27,754 nucleotides of DNA from DAOTVS01 sp034436375 (GTDB lineage Bacteria > Chloroflexota > Anaerolineae > SpSt-313). Position numbers and translations under genes: made by a program. Where the stretch lies: contig DAOTVS010000196.1 of NCBI GenBank assembly GCA_034436375.1, forward strand, positions 1-27,754, given 5' to 3'. This document shows, piece by piece, positions 13,339-21,699 of this stretch. The notes beneath the pieces were generated by a model that saw only the letters and a list, made by a program, of their open reading frames with translations, was not told the origin of the DNA and searched no databases. Each line of letters opens with the position of its first letter. The first letter of the stretch is position 1.

Positions 13339-15465
13339 ATGGGCCACGCTATGGGTTCTCCCCGCCGGTTCTGGGCGGGCGAGTCACAGGCGACGAGGGG
13401 GAAAATCGGCCGCCTGTGGGGCGGGTTCCGCGCCTGCATCCGCGCTCCGGAGCACCTCCTCTTCTGGGGCATCATCCTGTTGGCGGCGGCCCTCCGCCTG
13501 TCGTACCTCGATGTCATCGAATTCAAGGCGGATGAGGCCATCCATCTGCAGCGCAGCCTGGAGATCATAGCAGCGCATCGCCTGCCTCTCGAGTCGTCGC
13601 CGGCTTCGGTGGGCATCGCCAAGCCCCCGATGATGGACCTGTTGATGACGATCCCGCTATTGGTGGGGCGTGACCCCCGGATCGCCTCGACTTTTATTGC
13701 CTTGCTCAATGTGGCCGCCGTCGCCGGTGCCTTTCTGCTGGGGCGCAAGTATTACAGCCTGCGGGTGGCCGCCATCGCGGCGACCCTCTTTGCAGTGAAC
13801 CCCTGGGCGGTGATTCTTTCGCGCAAGGTTTTCACGGCCGATCTGCTGGCGCCCTGGCAGGTCCTCTTTCTCTATGGCCTGTTGGCCGCGCTGGTCGAGC
13901 GTAAAGCCTGGGGCTGGCTCGTGGCCGTCGTCGCCCTCGGCATCGCGCTGAACGTGACCTTTTCTCCGTTGCCTCTGGTGCTGGCGCTTCTGGTGCTGCT
14001 GGCCATCTACCACCGGCGCATCAACTGGCGCTACCTGCTTGCGGGCGCGGCCCTGGTCGTGCTGCTCTTTGCGCCCTACCTGTACGCGCAGCTCGGGCAC
14101 CTGCAGGATATCCGCAACGTGGCGCAGCAGGCGGCCGGTCAGAAGGGCTCGCTGTTCCACTCGCTCAAGCCCACCTGGGAGTATGCGCTCGATCTCCATT
14201 CTGGCGGCAATCTCGGCTCACTGGCGGGCGCTGCATTCCCGGCCTTCGCCCCGGCGCGCAACCCGCTGCGCCGCCTGGAAGAGCTGCCCGCACTGCTCTT
14301 TGGGCTCTCGCTGGTCGCCATCGTGGCCATGGCGCTCTATGCCCGGTTCCGCCGCAAAGGACGGGAAGATACCGCCCGCTATGTGATCCCGGCAGTGTGG
14401 CTCTTGACTGCGCTGGCCGGGGTCGCGCTGCAGAACCTGGAGCTCCAGTTCCATTATCTGGTCATCCTCTACCCGGCGGGCTTCCTGGCCATGGCCCTGA
14501 CGGCCGACTGGCTATGGCGCGCCCTGGGCGCCCGCGCTGCCAAACCCTTTGCCTGGGCCCAGATCCTCCGTTGGGCGCTGGGGGCCGGCCTGCTGTGTGC
14601 CCTCGTCTGGCAGGGCTATAGCCTGATCTACCTCTACCACTTTGTCGCCCAGGCAGATGCGAGCGGCGGCTATGGCGTCCCGCTGCGCTACTGGCAGAGC
14701 ATCGCCGGCATGGCGCGGCGCGAGGCGGCCGCAGCCGGCGTGGATGAGGTCTGGGTCATCACCAACGGCACCGATATCAGCTACGAGCAGGCACCGATCG
14801 TCCTGCAGTACCTGCTGGGGCCCGACAAGGCCATCTTCCTGGGGCAGGGCGGAAGCGATGCCGTGCTCTTGCCGGTTGGGCGCCCGGCCGTCTATCTTTT
14901 CACCCGCCCCCTCCAGCCTTTGATCCAGACGATCGTCGACCGGTTCGGCGGCCAGGAGAAGGGATCATTCCCCAACCCCGATGGTCACACCACGACCCAT
15001 ATCGTCGTGGCGCCGGCCCATTCGCTGGCCGATACGCTCTCGCTGCTGCCCCAGGTGACGCCTGCCTATACGCTGGCATCGGGGCTGACCTCGCTGGGCT
15101 ACGAGGCGCCCGCCAGCGCCCACCCGGGCGATACCGTCAGCTTTGCCACCTATTGGCTCTTTGGGAATATCTCCCCGGCAGAGCAGAACGTCGCGCATAA
15201 CCTCGACGGCTATCTCCTCAATGACAAAGGGAAAAAGGTCGCCGAGCGGGGCGGGTTCGGGTTGCCCGAGCGTTACTGGCGGGCGGGGCTGGTGCTGGCG
15301 CAGTGGAGCGAGCTGCAGCTGCCGGCCGACGCGCCCGCAGGGACTTATACCCTGCACACCGGCATGTATCGTCTTCCGGATAAGACGCCCGACACTGTGC
15401 GCGACGAGGGGAACACGGTGGTTGGCGATACGATCCCCCTGGGCTCCATCGCCGTCGCGCCATAG
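13339..15465 (+). CDS. GT39-like multi-pass membrane glycosyltransferase
   Basis: The 708-residue protein has the layout of the dolichyl-phosphate-mannose mannosyltransferase/ArnT clan. A cytoplasmic N-terminus is followed by a first membrane helix (about 38-54), then an outer loop with an acidic pair in EFKADEAIHLQRS (about 60-72), typical of the catalytic Asp in this clan. About ten further hydrophobic segments reach residue 440. A roughly 260-residue extracytoplasmic C-terminal region ends in a beta-rich part (about 540-708). Such enzymes move sugars from polyprenyl-phosphate donors to proteins or envelope glycans. The ATG at 13339 is preceded by GGAG; GTG 13333 is an alternative. Coupling to the amidohydrolase is unexpected and its meaning unknown. 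Confidence 0.8.
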   Translation: MGHAMGSPRRFWAGESQATRGKIGRLWGGFRACIRAPEHLLFWGIILLAAALRLSYLDVIEFKADEAIHLQRSLEIIAAHRLPLESSPASVGIAKPPMMDLLMTIPLLVGRDPRIASTFIALLNVAAVAGAFLLGRKYYSLRVAAIAATLFAVNPWAVILSRKVFTADLLAPWQVLFLYGLLAALVERKAWGWLVAVVALGIALNVTFSPLPLVLALLVLLAIYHRRINWRYLLAGAALVVLLFAPYLYAQLGHLQDIRNVAQQAAGQKGSLFHSLKPTWEYALDLHSGGNLGSLAGAAFPAFAPARNPLRRLEELPALLFGLSLVAIVAMALYARFRRKGREDTARYVIPAVWLLTALAGVALQNLELQFHYLVILYPAGFLAMALTADWLWRALGARAAKPFAWAQILRWALGAGLLCALVWQGYSLIYLYHFVAQADASGGYGVPLRYWQSIAGMARREAAAAGVDEVWVITNGTDISYEQAPIVLQYLLGPDKAIFLGQGGSDAVLLPVGRPAVYLFTRPLQPLIQTIVDRFGGQEKGSFPNPDGHTTTHIVVAPAHSLADTLSLLPQVTPAYTLASGLTSLGYEAPASAHPGDTVSFATYWLFGNISPAEQNVAHNLDGYLLNDKGKKVAERGGFGLPERYWRAGLVLAQWSELQLPADAPAGTYTLHTGMYRLPDKTPDTVRDEGNTVVGDTIPLGSIAVAP

Positions 15466-15528
15466 GTAGAGGGAGCTCTCCGCGGGCAATTCCCCACAGC
15501 AGGCTTGTAACAGATTGGAGGCAAGAGC

Positions 15529-16416
15529 ATGGATTTCGTGCGACCGCGCGACCTCTACGAATGGTGTCGCATTCCGGTAGAGGAACTGGTGGGCCATCCT
15601 CAACTGCGGGTGCCCTTTCGCATCGTGCGCGACGGGGCCGAGATGGGGCGGGTGATGGCCGCGGACCTGGTGGCGGTGATTGAGGAGAACAACGCCGCTG
15701 GCCGGCCGACTCGCGCTATCGTCCCCTGCGGGCCCAAGGGCTGGTACGCCCCCTTTACCGAGATGGTCAACACCCGCCGCGTCTCGCTGCGCGCCCTGAC
15801 CGTCTTTCACATGGATGAGTGCCTCGACTGGCAGGGCCGGCTATTGCCCCGGGAGCACCCCATGAACTTCCGCACCTTTATGGAGCGCTACTTTTACGGC
15901 GGCATCGACCCTGACCTGGCTGTGCCCGAATCACAGCGCTACTGGCTGACCCCGGCAAGCATCGAGCGGGTCGCGGAAGCCATTGCGCAGGCGCCGGTCG
16001 ATATCACCCTCGGCGGTTGGGGGCAGGATGGGCATGTGGCCTATAATCAGGCCCGCCGGCACCCCTTCAGCCACCTGACCCTGGAGGATGTGGCCAACTC
16101 GACCATCCGCATCCAGGAGAACAACCTGGATACCGTGCTGGCCCTGGCCCAGCGTGAGTTCGGTGGGGCCTACCAGCTGGTGCCGCCCATGTCGGTGACA
16201 CTGGGGGTGCGCGAGTGCCTGGGCGCCCGCAAGGTGCGTGTGTATTCCGACACCGGCGCCTGGAAGCAGACGGCCCTGCGCGTGGCCCTCTTCTCTGAGC
16301 CCACACCCGAGTACCCCATGACCCTGCTCCAGCGCCACCCCGACGCCCTCATCACGGCCACCCTGGAGACGGCGCGTCACCCGGTTAGCGAGCATCCAGA
16401 GTGGGAGTTGTTCTGA
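15529..16416 (+). CDS. NagB-like glucosamine-6-phosphate isomerase family protein
   Basis: The 295-residue cytoplasmic protein belongs to the glucosamine-6-phosphate deaminase/6-phosphogluconolactonase family. It keeps Asp96 in FHMDECLDW and Asp167-Gly-His169 in GGWGQDGHVAYN, corresponding to Asp72, Asp141 and His143 of E. coli NagB. The residue matching Glu148, which supports His143 in ring opening, is Gln174 (YNQA instead of FNEP). So it may have an altered activity or a different substrate. GGAGG lies 7 nt before ATG 15529. It follows the glycosyltransferase by 63 bp and precedes a sugar kinase, so a role in a sugar-phosphate pathway is likely, but the reaction is not certain. Confidence 0.82.
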   Translation: MDFVRPRDLYEWCRIPVEELVGHPQLRVPFRIVRDGAEMGRVMAADLVAVIEENNAAGRPTRAIVPCGPKGWYAPFTEMVNTRRVSLRALTVFHMDECLDWQGRLLPREHPMNFRTFMERYFYGGIDPDLAVPESQRYWLTPASIERVAEAIAQAPVDITLGGWGQDGHVAYNQARRHPFSHLTLEDVANSTIRIQENNLDTVLALAQREFGGAYQLVPPMSVTLGVRECLGARKVRVYSDTGAWKQTALRVALFSEPTPEYPMTLLQRHPDALITATLETARHPVSEHPEWELF

Positions 16417-16443
16417 TGCGTGATATGTGAGGTCGCCACGGGG

Positions 16444-16496
16444 CGTAATAAGTAAACCGTAATAAGTAAACCGTAATGAGTAAACCGTAATGAGTA
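16444..16496 (+). repeat. Tandem heptamer/14-mer repeats
   Basis: Nearly four direct copies of the 14-mer CGTAATAAGTAAAC run from 16444 to 16496. Each is two heptamers of pattern nGTAAnn, and the third and fourth copies carry G for A at one site. They lie between the NagB-like and kinase genes. Confidence 0.9.
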
Positions 16497-16584
16497 GGGC
16501 TGCCATAGTGCAGTGCGCACTGCTCTTCACACCGTTCGCCCCGGCATAGTTTTCGTCAAGCATCCGGTGCGTCGAAATGGCGAC

Positions 16585-16612
16585 CTTACTTATTACGGTT
16601 TACTTGTTACGG
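16585..16612 (-). repeat. Inverted copies of the heptamer repeat
   Basis: Two copies of the same 14-mer lie in opposite orientation (TTACTTATTACG, then GTTTACTTGTTACG), just before the kinase ribosome site. GGCGACCT next to them is also the inverse of AGGTCGCC beside the first array, so the whole intergenic region is a loose inverted repeat. Confidence 0.85.
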
Positions 16613-16633
16613 ATCACACTGCTGGAGGCATCT

Positions 16634-17728
16634 ATGCAGTCAACTCTACGGCTGGACGAAGGTTCTCCCTACCGACAACTGATCGGCGTAGGCGGCATTG
16701 GGGCGGGGCTGTTCTTCGCCCTGGAGGGGGATCACACCCTGGGGCGCAACGAGTCGCGGCCGGCGCGACAGCTGCCGGTGCGCGACTATTACAAGCTGCA
16801 CATCATCGCCCACTATGTGGCCGTGCTGCTGGGACCCGCCTTTCCGGTGCTGCCCCTGGGCAAGGTGGGTGATGATCAGACGGGCGAGCGCCTGCGCGCA
16901 GAGATGGCCGCCGCGGGCATGGACCTGCGCTTTGTGGAGAGCGTACCCGGCGAGCCGACGCCCCTCAGCGTCTGCTTCCAGTATCCCGACGGCTCAGGCG
17001 GCAATATCACGGCCATCCCTACGGCAGCCCTGGCCTTGAGCGAGGCCGATATTGCCCGCGCCGAGCCCCTCTTCGCCGCTCAGCCCGGGCGCACCATCGC
17101 CCTGGCAGCTCCTGAAGCGCCCCTGGCCGTGCGCGATCAGCTGCTGCGCCTGGCTGGTCGCTACTCGGCCCTGCGCGTCGCCTCATTCACCTCTGCCGAG
17201 TTGGAAGAGGCGCGCCGGCTGGGGATGCTCTGCCGCGTGGACCTGCTGGCGATCAACGAGGACGAGGCGGCAGCCCTTACCGGCTGCAGCTTTGACCCAC
17301 AGGACCCCTGGCCCCTCCTGACGGCCTGCCGGGCGGTCCTGGCTGCCGAGCAGCCTGCCATGCGCCTGCTCATCAGCGCAGGCCGGTATGGCGTTTATGC
17401 CTGGGCCGAGGGCGCCTGGGACCACTGCCCCGCTGCCGAGATCGCCGTGGCCAGCACGGCTGGCGCCGGCGATGCCCTGCTGGCGGGGACGCTTGCAGGC
17501 CTGGCCTGCGGGCTCCCCCTCATTGTGCCCGGCCCGCCCCGGGCCCATCTGGGCGACCGCCCCCTCGGCAGCGCCCTTGATCTGGGTGTACTTCTGGCGA
17601 GCCTGAGCGTCACCTCGCCCCACACTATCCATCCGCAGGCTGATGCCGCGTCGTTGGCTGCCTTGGTGAGAGAGCTACACCTGCACCTGGCCGATCCACT
17701 GAGCGAAATCCTGTCGTTTTCGGGGTAG
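16634..17728 (+). CDS. PfkB-family carbohydrate kinase
   Basis: The 364-residue protein is a ribokinase-like sugar kinase. Its N-terminal glycine motif is GVGGIGAG (about 18-25) and KVGDDQTGERLR (about 77-88) is a typical substrate-lid region. The C-terminal signature STAGAGDALLAG carries catalytic Asp280. These enzymes phosphorylate sugars or nucleosides with ATP. The start at 16634 is chosen for the CTGGAGG site 5 nt upstream; the longer frame would read through the inverted heptamer repeats. The last seven codons and the stop lie inside the 42-bp-arm palindrome. It probably acts with the NagB-like gene upstream, but the sugar is unknown. Confidence 0.87.
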   Translation: MQSTLRLDEGSPYRQLIGVGGIGAGLFFALEGDHTLGRNESRPARQLPVRDYYKLHIIAHYVAVLLGPAFPVLPLGKVGDDQTGERLRAEMAAAGMDLRFVESVPGEPTPLSVCFQYPDGSGGNITAIPTAALALSEADIARAEPLFAAQPGRTIALAAPEAPLAVRDQLLRLAGRYSALRVASFTSAELEEARRLGMLCRVDLLAINEDEAAALTGCSFDPQDPWPLLTACRAVLAAEQPAMRLLISAGRYGVYAWAEGAWDHCPAAEIAVASTAGAGDALLAGTLAGLACGLPLIVPGPPRAHLGDRPLGSALDLGVLLASLSVTSPHTIHPQADAASLAALVRELHLHLADPLSEILSFSG

Positions 17729-17794
17729 AAACGTTCCGCCCGCAGCACCCGAGGTGCTGCGGGCGGAACGTTTCTACCCCGAAAACGACAGGAT
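17708..17794. repeat. Perfect palindrome, 42-bp arms, 3-nt loop
   Basis: Arms 17708-17749 and 17753-17794 are perfectly complementary with loop CGA. The left arm contains the end of the kinase gene including its stop (17726-17728). The right arm reaches the last base of the dehydrogenase stop codon. Transcripts of both convergent genes would end in the same very stable hairpin. There is no T tract on either side. Confidence 0.95.
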
Positions 17795-19047
17795 CACGGA
17801 TAGGTACCACGCAGGGCGTGGGCACGCGCCACGCGGTCGATGGCCAGGATATAGGCGGCTACGCGCATATCCACCTTCTTCTCCTGGGCAATGCGCAGCA
17901 CATCGTTAAAGCTGCGCACCATCACCTCACGCAACTGGGCGTTGATCTCCTTCTCGCTCCAGAAGAAGTACTGCAGCCCCTGCACCCACTCGAAATACGA
18001 GACGGTCACACCGCCGGCATTGGCCAGCACATCGGGCACCACAAAGACGCCACGGTCGTAGAGAATCTCGTCGGCCTCGGGGGTCGTGGGGCCGTTGGCG
18101 CCCTCGGCGATGATCTTGGCCTTTATTTGCGGGGCATTCTCAGCAGTGATGGCCTTTTCCAGGGCCGCGGGCACGAGGATGTCGCAGGGCAGCGCCAGCA
18201 ACTCCTCGTTGGTGATCCGGTCAGTGCCCGGGTAGCCCTGCACCGTGCCGTTCTCGGCTTTGAAACGCAGCACGTCCCGCACATCAAAGCCCTTGGGGTT
18301 GTAGATGCCGCCGCGGGAATCGCTCACGGCCACAATCTTGCAGCCCTTGTCCTGCATCAGGTAGGCGGCGATAGAGCCCACGTTGCCAAAGCCCTGCACC
18401 GCAACCGTGGCCTCTTCCATGGGGATGTTCAGGTGTCTCATGGCCTCGCGGACCGTGAACATCACGCCGCGGCCGGTCGCTTCGGTGCGGCCCAGGGAGC
18501 CGCCGACCTCGATCGGCTTGCCCGTCACGACGGCAGGCGTTGTATAGCCACGGTGCATGGAGTAGGTATCCATAATCCAGGCCATGATCTGCGGGCTGGT
18601 GTTCACATCGGGGGCCGGGATGTCGCCCTCTGGGTTCATGAGGATGGCGATCTCGGTCGCGTAGCGCCGGGTGAGCTTTTCCAGCTCGTTCAGCGACATC
18701 TGTTTGGGGTCGCAGATCACCCCACCCTTGGCGCCGCCATAGGGAATATTCACCACGGCGCACTTCCAGGTCATCCACATAGCCAGGGCGCGCACCTCAT
18801 CGATAGTAACGGCCGGATGGAAGCGAATGCCGCCTTTGGAGGGGCCGCGGGTCGTCGAATGGTGCACGCGGTAGCCGGTAAAGACCTTCACCGAGCCGTC
18901 ATCCATCTTGACGGGGAAATTTACGGTCAGCTCGCGCTTGGGCCTGCGGAGCACCTCGCGTATGCCGTCATCCAACGCCAGATAGGCCGCTGCCTTGTCG
19001 AACTGAGCAATGGCAATCTCATATGGAGATCGAGTGTTATTCTCCAT
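17794..19047 (-). CDS. gdhA: Glu/Leu/Phe/Val dehydrogenase, probably glutamate dehydrogenase
   Basis: The 417-residue cytoplasmic enzyme interconverts glutamate and 2-oxoglutarate plus ammonia with NAD(P). Family features are GYRVHHSTTRGPSKGGIRFH (about 58-77), the catalytic Lys107 in PYGGAKGG, GDIPAPDVNTS near 140, and the nucleotide-binding VQGFGNVGS near 214. Length is that of the hexameric short GDH class. Coenzyme preference cannot be read securely. The ATG at 19047 has AAGGAG about 10 nt upstream. It lies 119 bp downstream of the aminotransferase on the same strand, and together they would move amino groups to glutamate and release ammonia. Confidence 0.93.
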   Translation of the reverse strand: MENNTRSPYEIAIAQFDKAAAYLALDDGIREVLRRPKRELTVNFPVKMDDGSVKVFTGYRVHHSTTRGPSKGGIRFHPAVTIDEVRALAMWMTWKCAVVNIPYGGAKGGVICDPKQMSLNELEKLTRRYATEIAILMNPEGDIPAPDVNTSPQIMAWIMDTYSMHRGYTTPAVVTGKPIEVGGSLGRTEATGRGVMFTVREAMRHLNIPMEEATVAVQGFGNVGSIAAYLMQDKGCKIVAVSDSRGGIYNPKGFDVRDVLRFKAENGTVQGYPGTDRITNEELLALPCDILVPAALEKAITAENAPQIKAKIIAEGANGPTTPEADEILYDRGVFVVPDVLANAGGVTVSYFEWVQGLQYFFWSEKEINAQLREVMVRSFNDVLRIAQEKKVDMRVAAYILAIDRVARAHALRGTYP

Positions 19048-19117
19048 GGTGAACGTTCTCCTTACCCGGAAATGGGCTCACGAGCAAGTCCGAAGCAAAC
19101 CAACCGAGATAGCGCCA

Positions 19118-19153
19118 GCGCCTTTGCCTTATGAATACAGTGGCGCCTTTGCC
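19118..19153. repeat. Direct repeat between aminotransferase and dehydrogenase genes
   Basis: GCGCCTTTGCC occurs at 19118-19128 and again at 19143-19153, 25 bp start to start, upstream of the dehydrogenase gene. It could be a paired regulator site or chance. Confidence 0.3.
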
Positions 19154-19166
19154 AGAACCTCCTTTC

Positions 19167-20546
19167 CTAGAGATCCCTTTCCACCGTGCCGATGGCCTCA
19201 TCGATCTGCTGCAGGGCGTATTCGAGCTGCTCATCGGTGATGACCAGGGGCGGTGACATCTTGAGCACGTTATGGTACGTGCCGCCATAATTGGTGGCCA
19301 TCACGCCTTGCCGCAGCAGCTCCGCCACCACGCGCTGACCCACAGCCGGGGCGGGCGCCTTGCTCTGCCGGTCGAGCACAAACTCGATGCCGACCATCGA
19401 GCCCAGGCCCCGCACATCGCCCATCGTGGGGTGTTGTGCCTGCATATCGCGCAGGGCCGCCATCATACGGCGGCCGATCTCGGCTGAGCGCTCCACGAGG
19501 CGCCGCTCTTCGATCTCGTCCAATGAAGCCAGCGAGGCAGCGCAGCCCAGGGGGTTGCCCATAAAGGTGCTTGTATGCTGCATCGCCCCCCAGGCGCGGG
19601 CAAGCTCGGGGCGCATGATTGTGGCCGCAATGGGGAAACCGCTGGCCAGGCCTTTGCCCACCACCAGAATATCGGGCACCACGCCGCTGTGTTCCACAGC
19701 AAACATCCGCCCGGTGCGGCCGAAACCGTTGATGATCTCATCGGCGATCAGCAGCAGCCCATGATCGTCACAAATCTTGCGGATCTTGGGCAGGAACTCG
19801 GGCGGCGGCACGATCCAGCCTCCGTGGCCCTGCGCCGGCTCCAGGATGATGGCGCCTACATCGGCAATGCCGGAATCGGGCATCTCCAGGGTATAGCGCA
19901 CAAAATCGGCGCAGAAAACGTCGCAGGCCGGATAGGACTTGGCAAAGGGGCAGCGGTAGCAATAGGCATAGGGTACGTGGGCCGTGCCGGTGATGACATC
20001 CATAAAGGGCGCCCGGTAGTAATTCTGCGCCGTCACCGAAAGCGCCCCGAGCAGCTTGCCGTGAAAGCCGCCCTGGAAGGCGAGCACCATGTGCTTGCCG
20101 GTGGCCAGGCGCGCCGTCTTGAGCGCCATCTCGATGGCCTCTCCGCCCGTATTGACGAGGTGCGAAACGCTCAGATTCCCGGGGGCCAGGCGGGCCAGGC
20201 GCCGGGTCAACTCGACGCGCAGCGCGTTGGGGTTGGCGCCGCCCTGGCTGTGCATCATGCGCGCCGCCTGGGCCTGGATGGCGGCGACAATGCGCGGATT
20301 CGAGTGGCCGGCAATAGCCACGCAGAACCCGGCCGTCAGGTCCACATAGCGGTTGCCGTCCACATCCCACACATTGGCGCCGTGAGTCTCATCCCAGAAC
20401 ACGGGCTGGTCGCCCGCGCTGATCGCCGAGGCGTTGGGCGCCTCACTGAGCGCGAGCTCTGCCGCCAGGGCACGCGAGCGCGGGCCGGGCGTTTCGGTCA
20501 CCATGGCGGGCAAATCGGTCCCCATTTTCGCGCTATCCTGTATCAT
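19167..20546 (-). CDS. Class III aminotransferase, GABA-aminotransferase-like
   Basis: The 459-residue PLP enzyme is a class III (omega/4-aminobutyrate type) aminotransferase. Visible landmarks are FWDETHGANVWDVDGN near 50-64, GGEAIEMALKTAR (about 134-146), ILEPAQGHGG, Asp269 in LLIADEIINGFGRTG and the PLP Lys298 in VVGKGLASG. A cysteine group (Cys196, 199, 208, 212) lies in YCYRCPFAKSYPACDVFC, as in several members of this subfamily. The amino donor is unknown; 4-aminobutyrate, beta-alanine and related omega-amines are possible. The ATG at 20546 follows AAGGAG. It precedes glutamate dehydrogenase, which could recycle the acceptor 2-oxoglutarate. Confidence 0.88.
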   Translation of the reverse strand: MIQDSAKMGTDLPAMVTETPGPRSRALAAELALSEAPNASAISAGDQPVFWDETHGANVWDVDGNRYVDLTAGFCVAIAGHSNPRIVAAIQAQAARMMHSQGGANPNALRVELTRRLARLAPGNLSVSHLVNTGGEAIEMALKTARLATGKHMVLAFQGGFHGKLLGALSVTAQNYYRAPFMDVITGTAHVPYAYCYRCPFAKSYPACDVFCADFVRYTLEMPDSGIADVGAIILEPAQGHGGWIVPPPEFLPKIRKICDDHGLLLIADEIINGFGRTGRMFAVEHSGVVPDILVVGKGLASGFPIAATIMRPELARAWGAMQHTSTFMGNPLGCAASLASLDEIEERRLVERSAEIGRRMMAALRDMQAQHPTMGDVRGLGSMVGIEFVLDRQSKAPAPAVGQRVVAELLRQGVMATNYGGTYHNVLKMSPPLVITDEQLEYALQQIDEAIGTVERDL

Positions 20547-20576
20547 CTTTTTCTCCTTGGCGCCTGCCGCACCAAT

Positions 20577-20605
20577 ATTATAATGCCATGGCCTTATTCT
20601 GAGAA
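20577..20605 (-). promoter_or_regulatory. Promoter of the aminotransferase gene
   Basis: A perfect TATAAT (20577-20582) is preceded at 17 bp by a weak TTCTCA (20600-20605) on the minus strand. The start point lies about 25 nt before the ATG. Confidence 0.5.
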
Positions 20606-20673
20606 AAAGGCCGCCACTCTTTCAATTAGGAAATCTATTCATGCAGCTCAGGCACCCGAATAGCATATCCGGG

Positions 20674-21696
20674 CTACGCCTCTCCTCCTAGCTCGATCAG
20701 AATCTTGAACAACTCCTTGGCCTGTCCCCGGGCCAGGGCAAAAGCCTCCGGCAGCCGCTCCAGCGGGAAAACCGCCGAGATCAGTTCCGCCGGCTGCAGG
20801 CGCTTTTGGCCTATGAGGTCCATCAGTGTGGCAAAGGTGTGGGGGCAACGGCAGCTGCCGATCAGCTCCAGCTCGCGCATGTGGATGCGCGAGAGGTCAA
20901 AAGAGACAATATCTTTGGGGTAAGAAAAGGCCAGGATGCGCCCCTGGATGCGTACTGCGGGCAACAGCTCGCTGTAGACGGAGGTAGAGTCGGTGGTGAC
21001 GATGGCCACATCGGCGCCGCGGCCCTCCGTATCGGCCAGAATGGCCGGGGCAAACTCGTCGCGGCGGGTATTGACCGTATGCACCTGTGGCGCGCCGATG
21101 CGCTCTAGCCGCCAATCGTGGTGGCCCATCACCCAGACGGCCCGCGCCCCCATGAGCATGGCTAAGCGGGCGAAGATCAAGCCAAAGGGCCCATCGCCGA
21201 AGACGGCCGCTGTCTCACCGGCCTGGAAGCGCGCCCGCCTCAAGCCCGCCAGGCAGACGCCCCAGGGCTCCAGGAGCGCTGCCTCCTGCAATGACATGGC
21301 CGCCGGCACGCGGTGCGCGTTGAGCTCGTGCACCGTCACATAGTCGGCAAAGCCGCCGGGCAAGGACCAGCCCAGGTGCTCCGTCTGCGGGCACATGTGA
21401 TATTGCCCGTGTTGGCAATACCAGCAGCGGCGGCAGGGAATGGCAGGCTCCAGGGCCACCCGGTCGCCCGGCTGCAGCCCCCGCACCTGCTCGCCGCAGG
21501 ATGCCACGGTGCCCGAGATCTCGTGTCCCAATACCAGGTCCGCCGGCAGCTGATGCTGCCCCTCATAGGATGCGATATCGGTGCCGCACACCGAACAGTA
21601 GGCGACCCTGACCAACACCTCTTCCGGGCCCGGCTGCGGCACGGGCAGGTCAGTCAGCTCCATCTCGCCGGGGCGGCGCAACACATAGGCTTTCAC
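20674..21696 (-). CDS. Zinc-dependent alcohol/polyol dehydrogenase
   Basis: The 340-residue medium-chain dehydrogenase has catalytic-zinc residues Cys in YCSVCGTD and His-Glu in GHEISG. Four structural-zinc Cys lie in CRRCWYCQHGQYHMC, and EPWGV supplies the expected Glu. The nucleotide-binding motif is GDGPFG. It is in the sorbitol/threonine dehydrogenase-like group; the substrate is not determined. Only three bases separate its start from the UlaG-like stop, so the two are one transcription unit, preceded by the GntR regulator gene. The context suggests oxidation of a sugar, polyol or sugar-acid intermediate. Confidence 0.87.
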   Translation of the reverse strand: MKAYVLRRPGEMELTDLPVPQPGPEEVLVRVAYCSVCGTDIASYEGQHQLPADLVLGHEISGTVASCGEQVRGLQPGDRVALEPAIPCRRCWYCQHGQYHMCPQTEHLGWSLPGGFADYVTVHELNAHRVPAAMSLQEAALLEPWGVCLAGLRRARFQAGETAAVFGDGPFGLIFARLAMLMGARAVWVMGHHDWRLERIGAPQVHTVNTRRDEFAPAILADTEGRGADVAIVTTDSTSVYSELLPAVRIQGRILAFSYPKDIVSFDLSRIHMRELELIGSCRCPHTFATLMDLIGQKRLQPAELISAVFPLERLPEAFALARGQAKELFKILIELGGEA

Positions 21697-21699
21697 GGG

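Noticed and set aside
16441..16612. Repeats considered as a CRISPR array
   Set aside because: Units are 14-bp head-to-tail copies without spacers, and no cas gene is nearby.
17818..19134. 438-codon open frame on the plus strand
   Set aside because: It is the antisense shadow of glutamate dehydrogenase, extremely His/Gly-rich, with no ribosome site.
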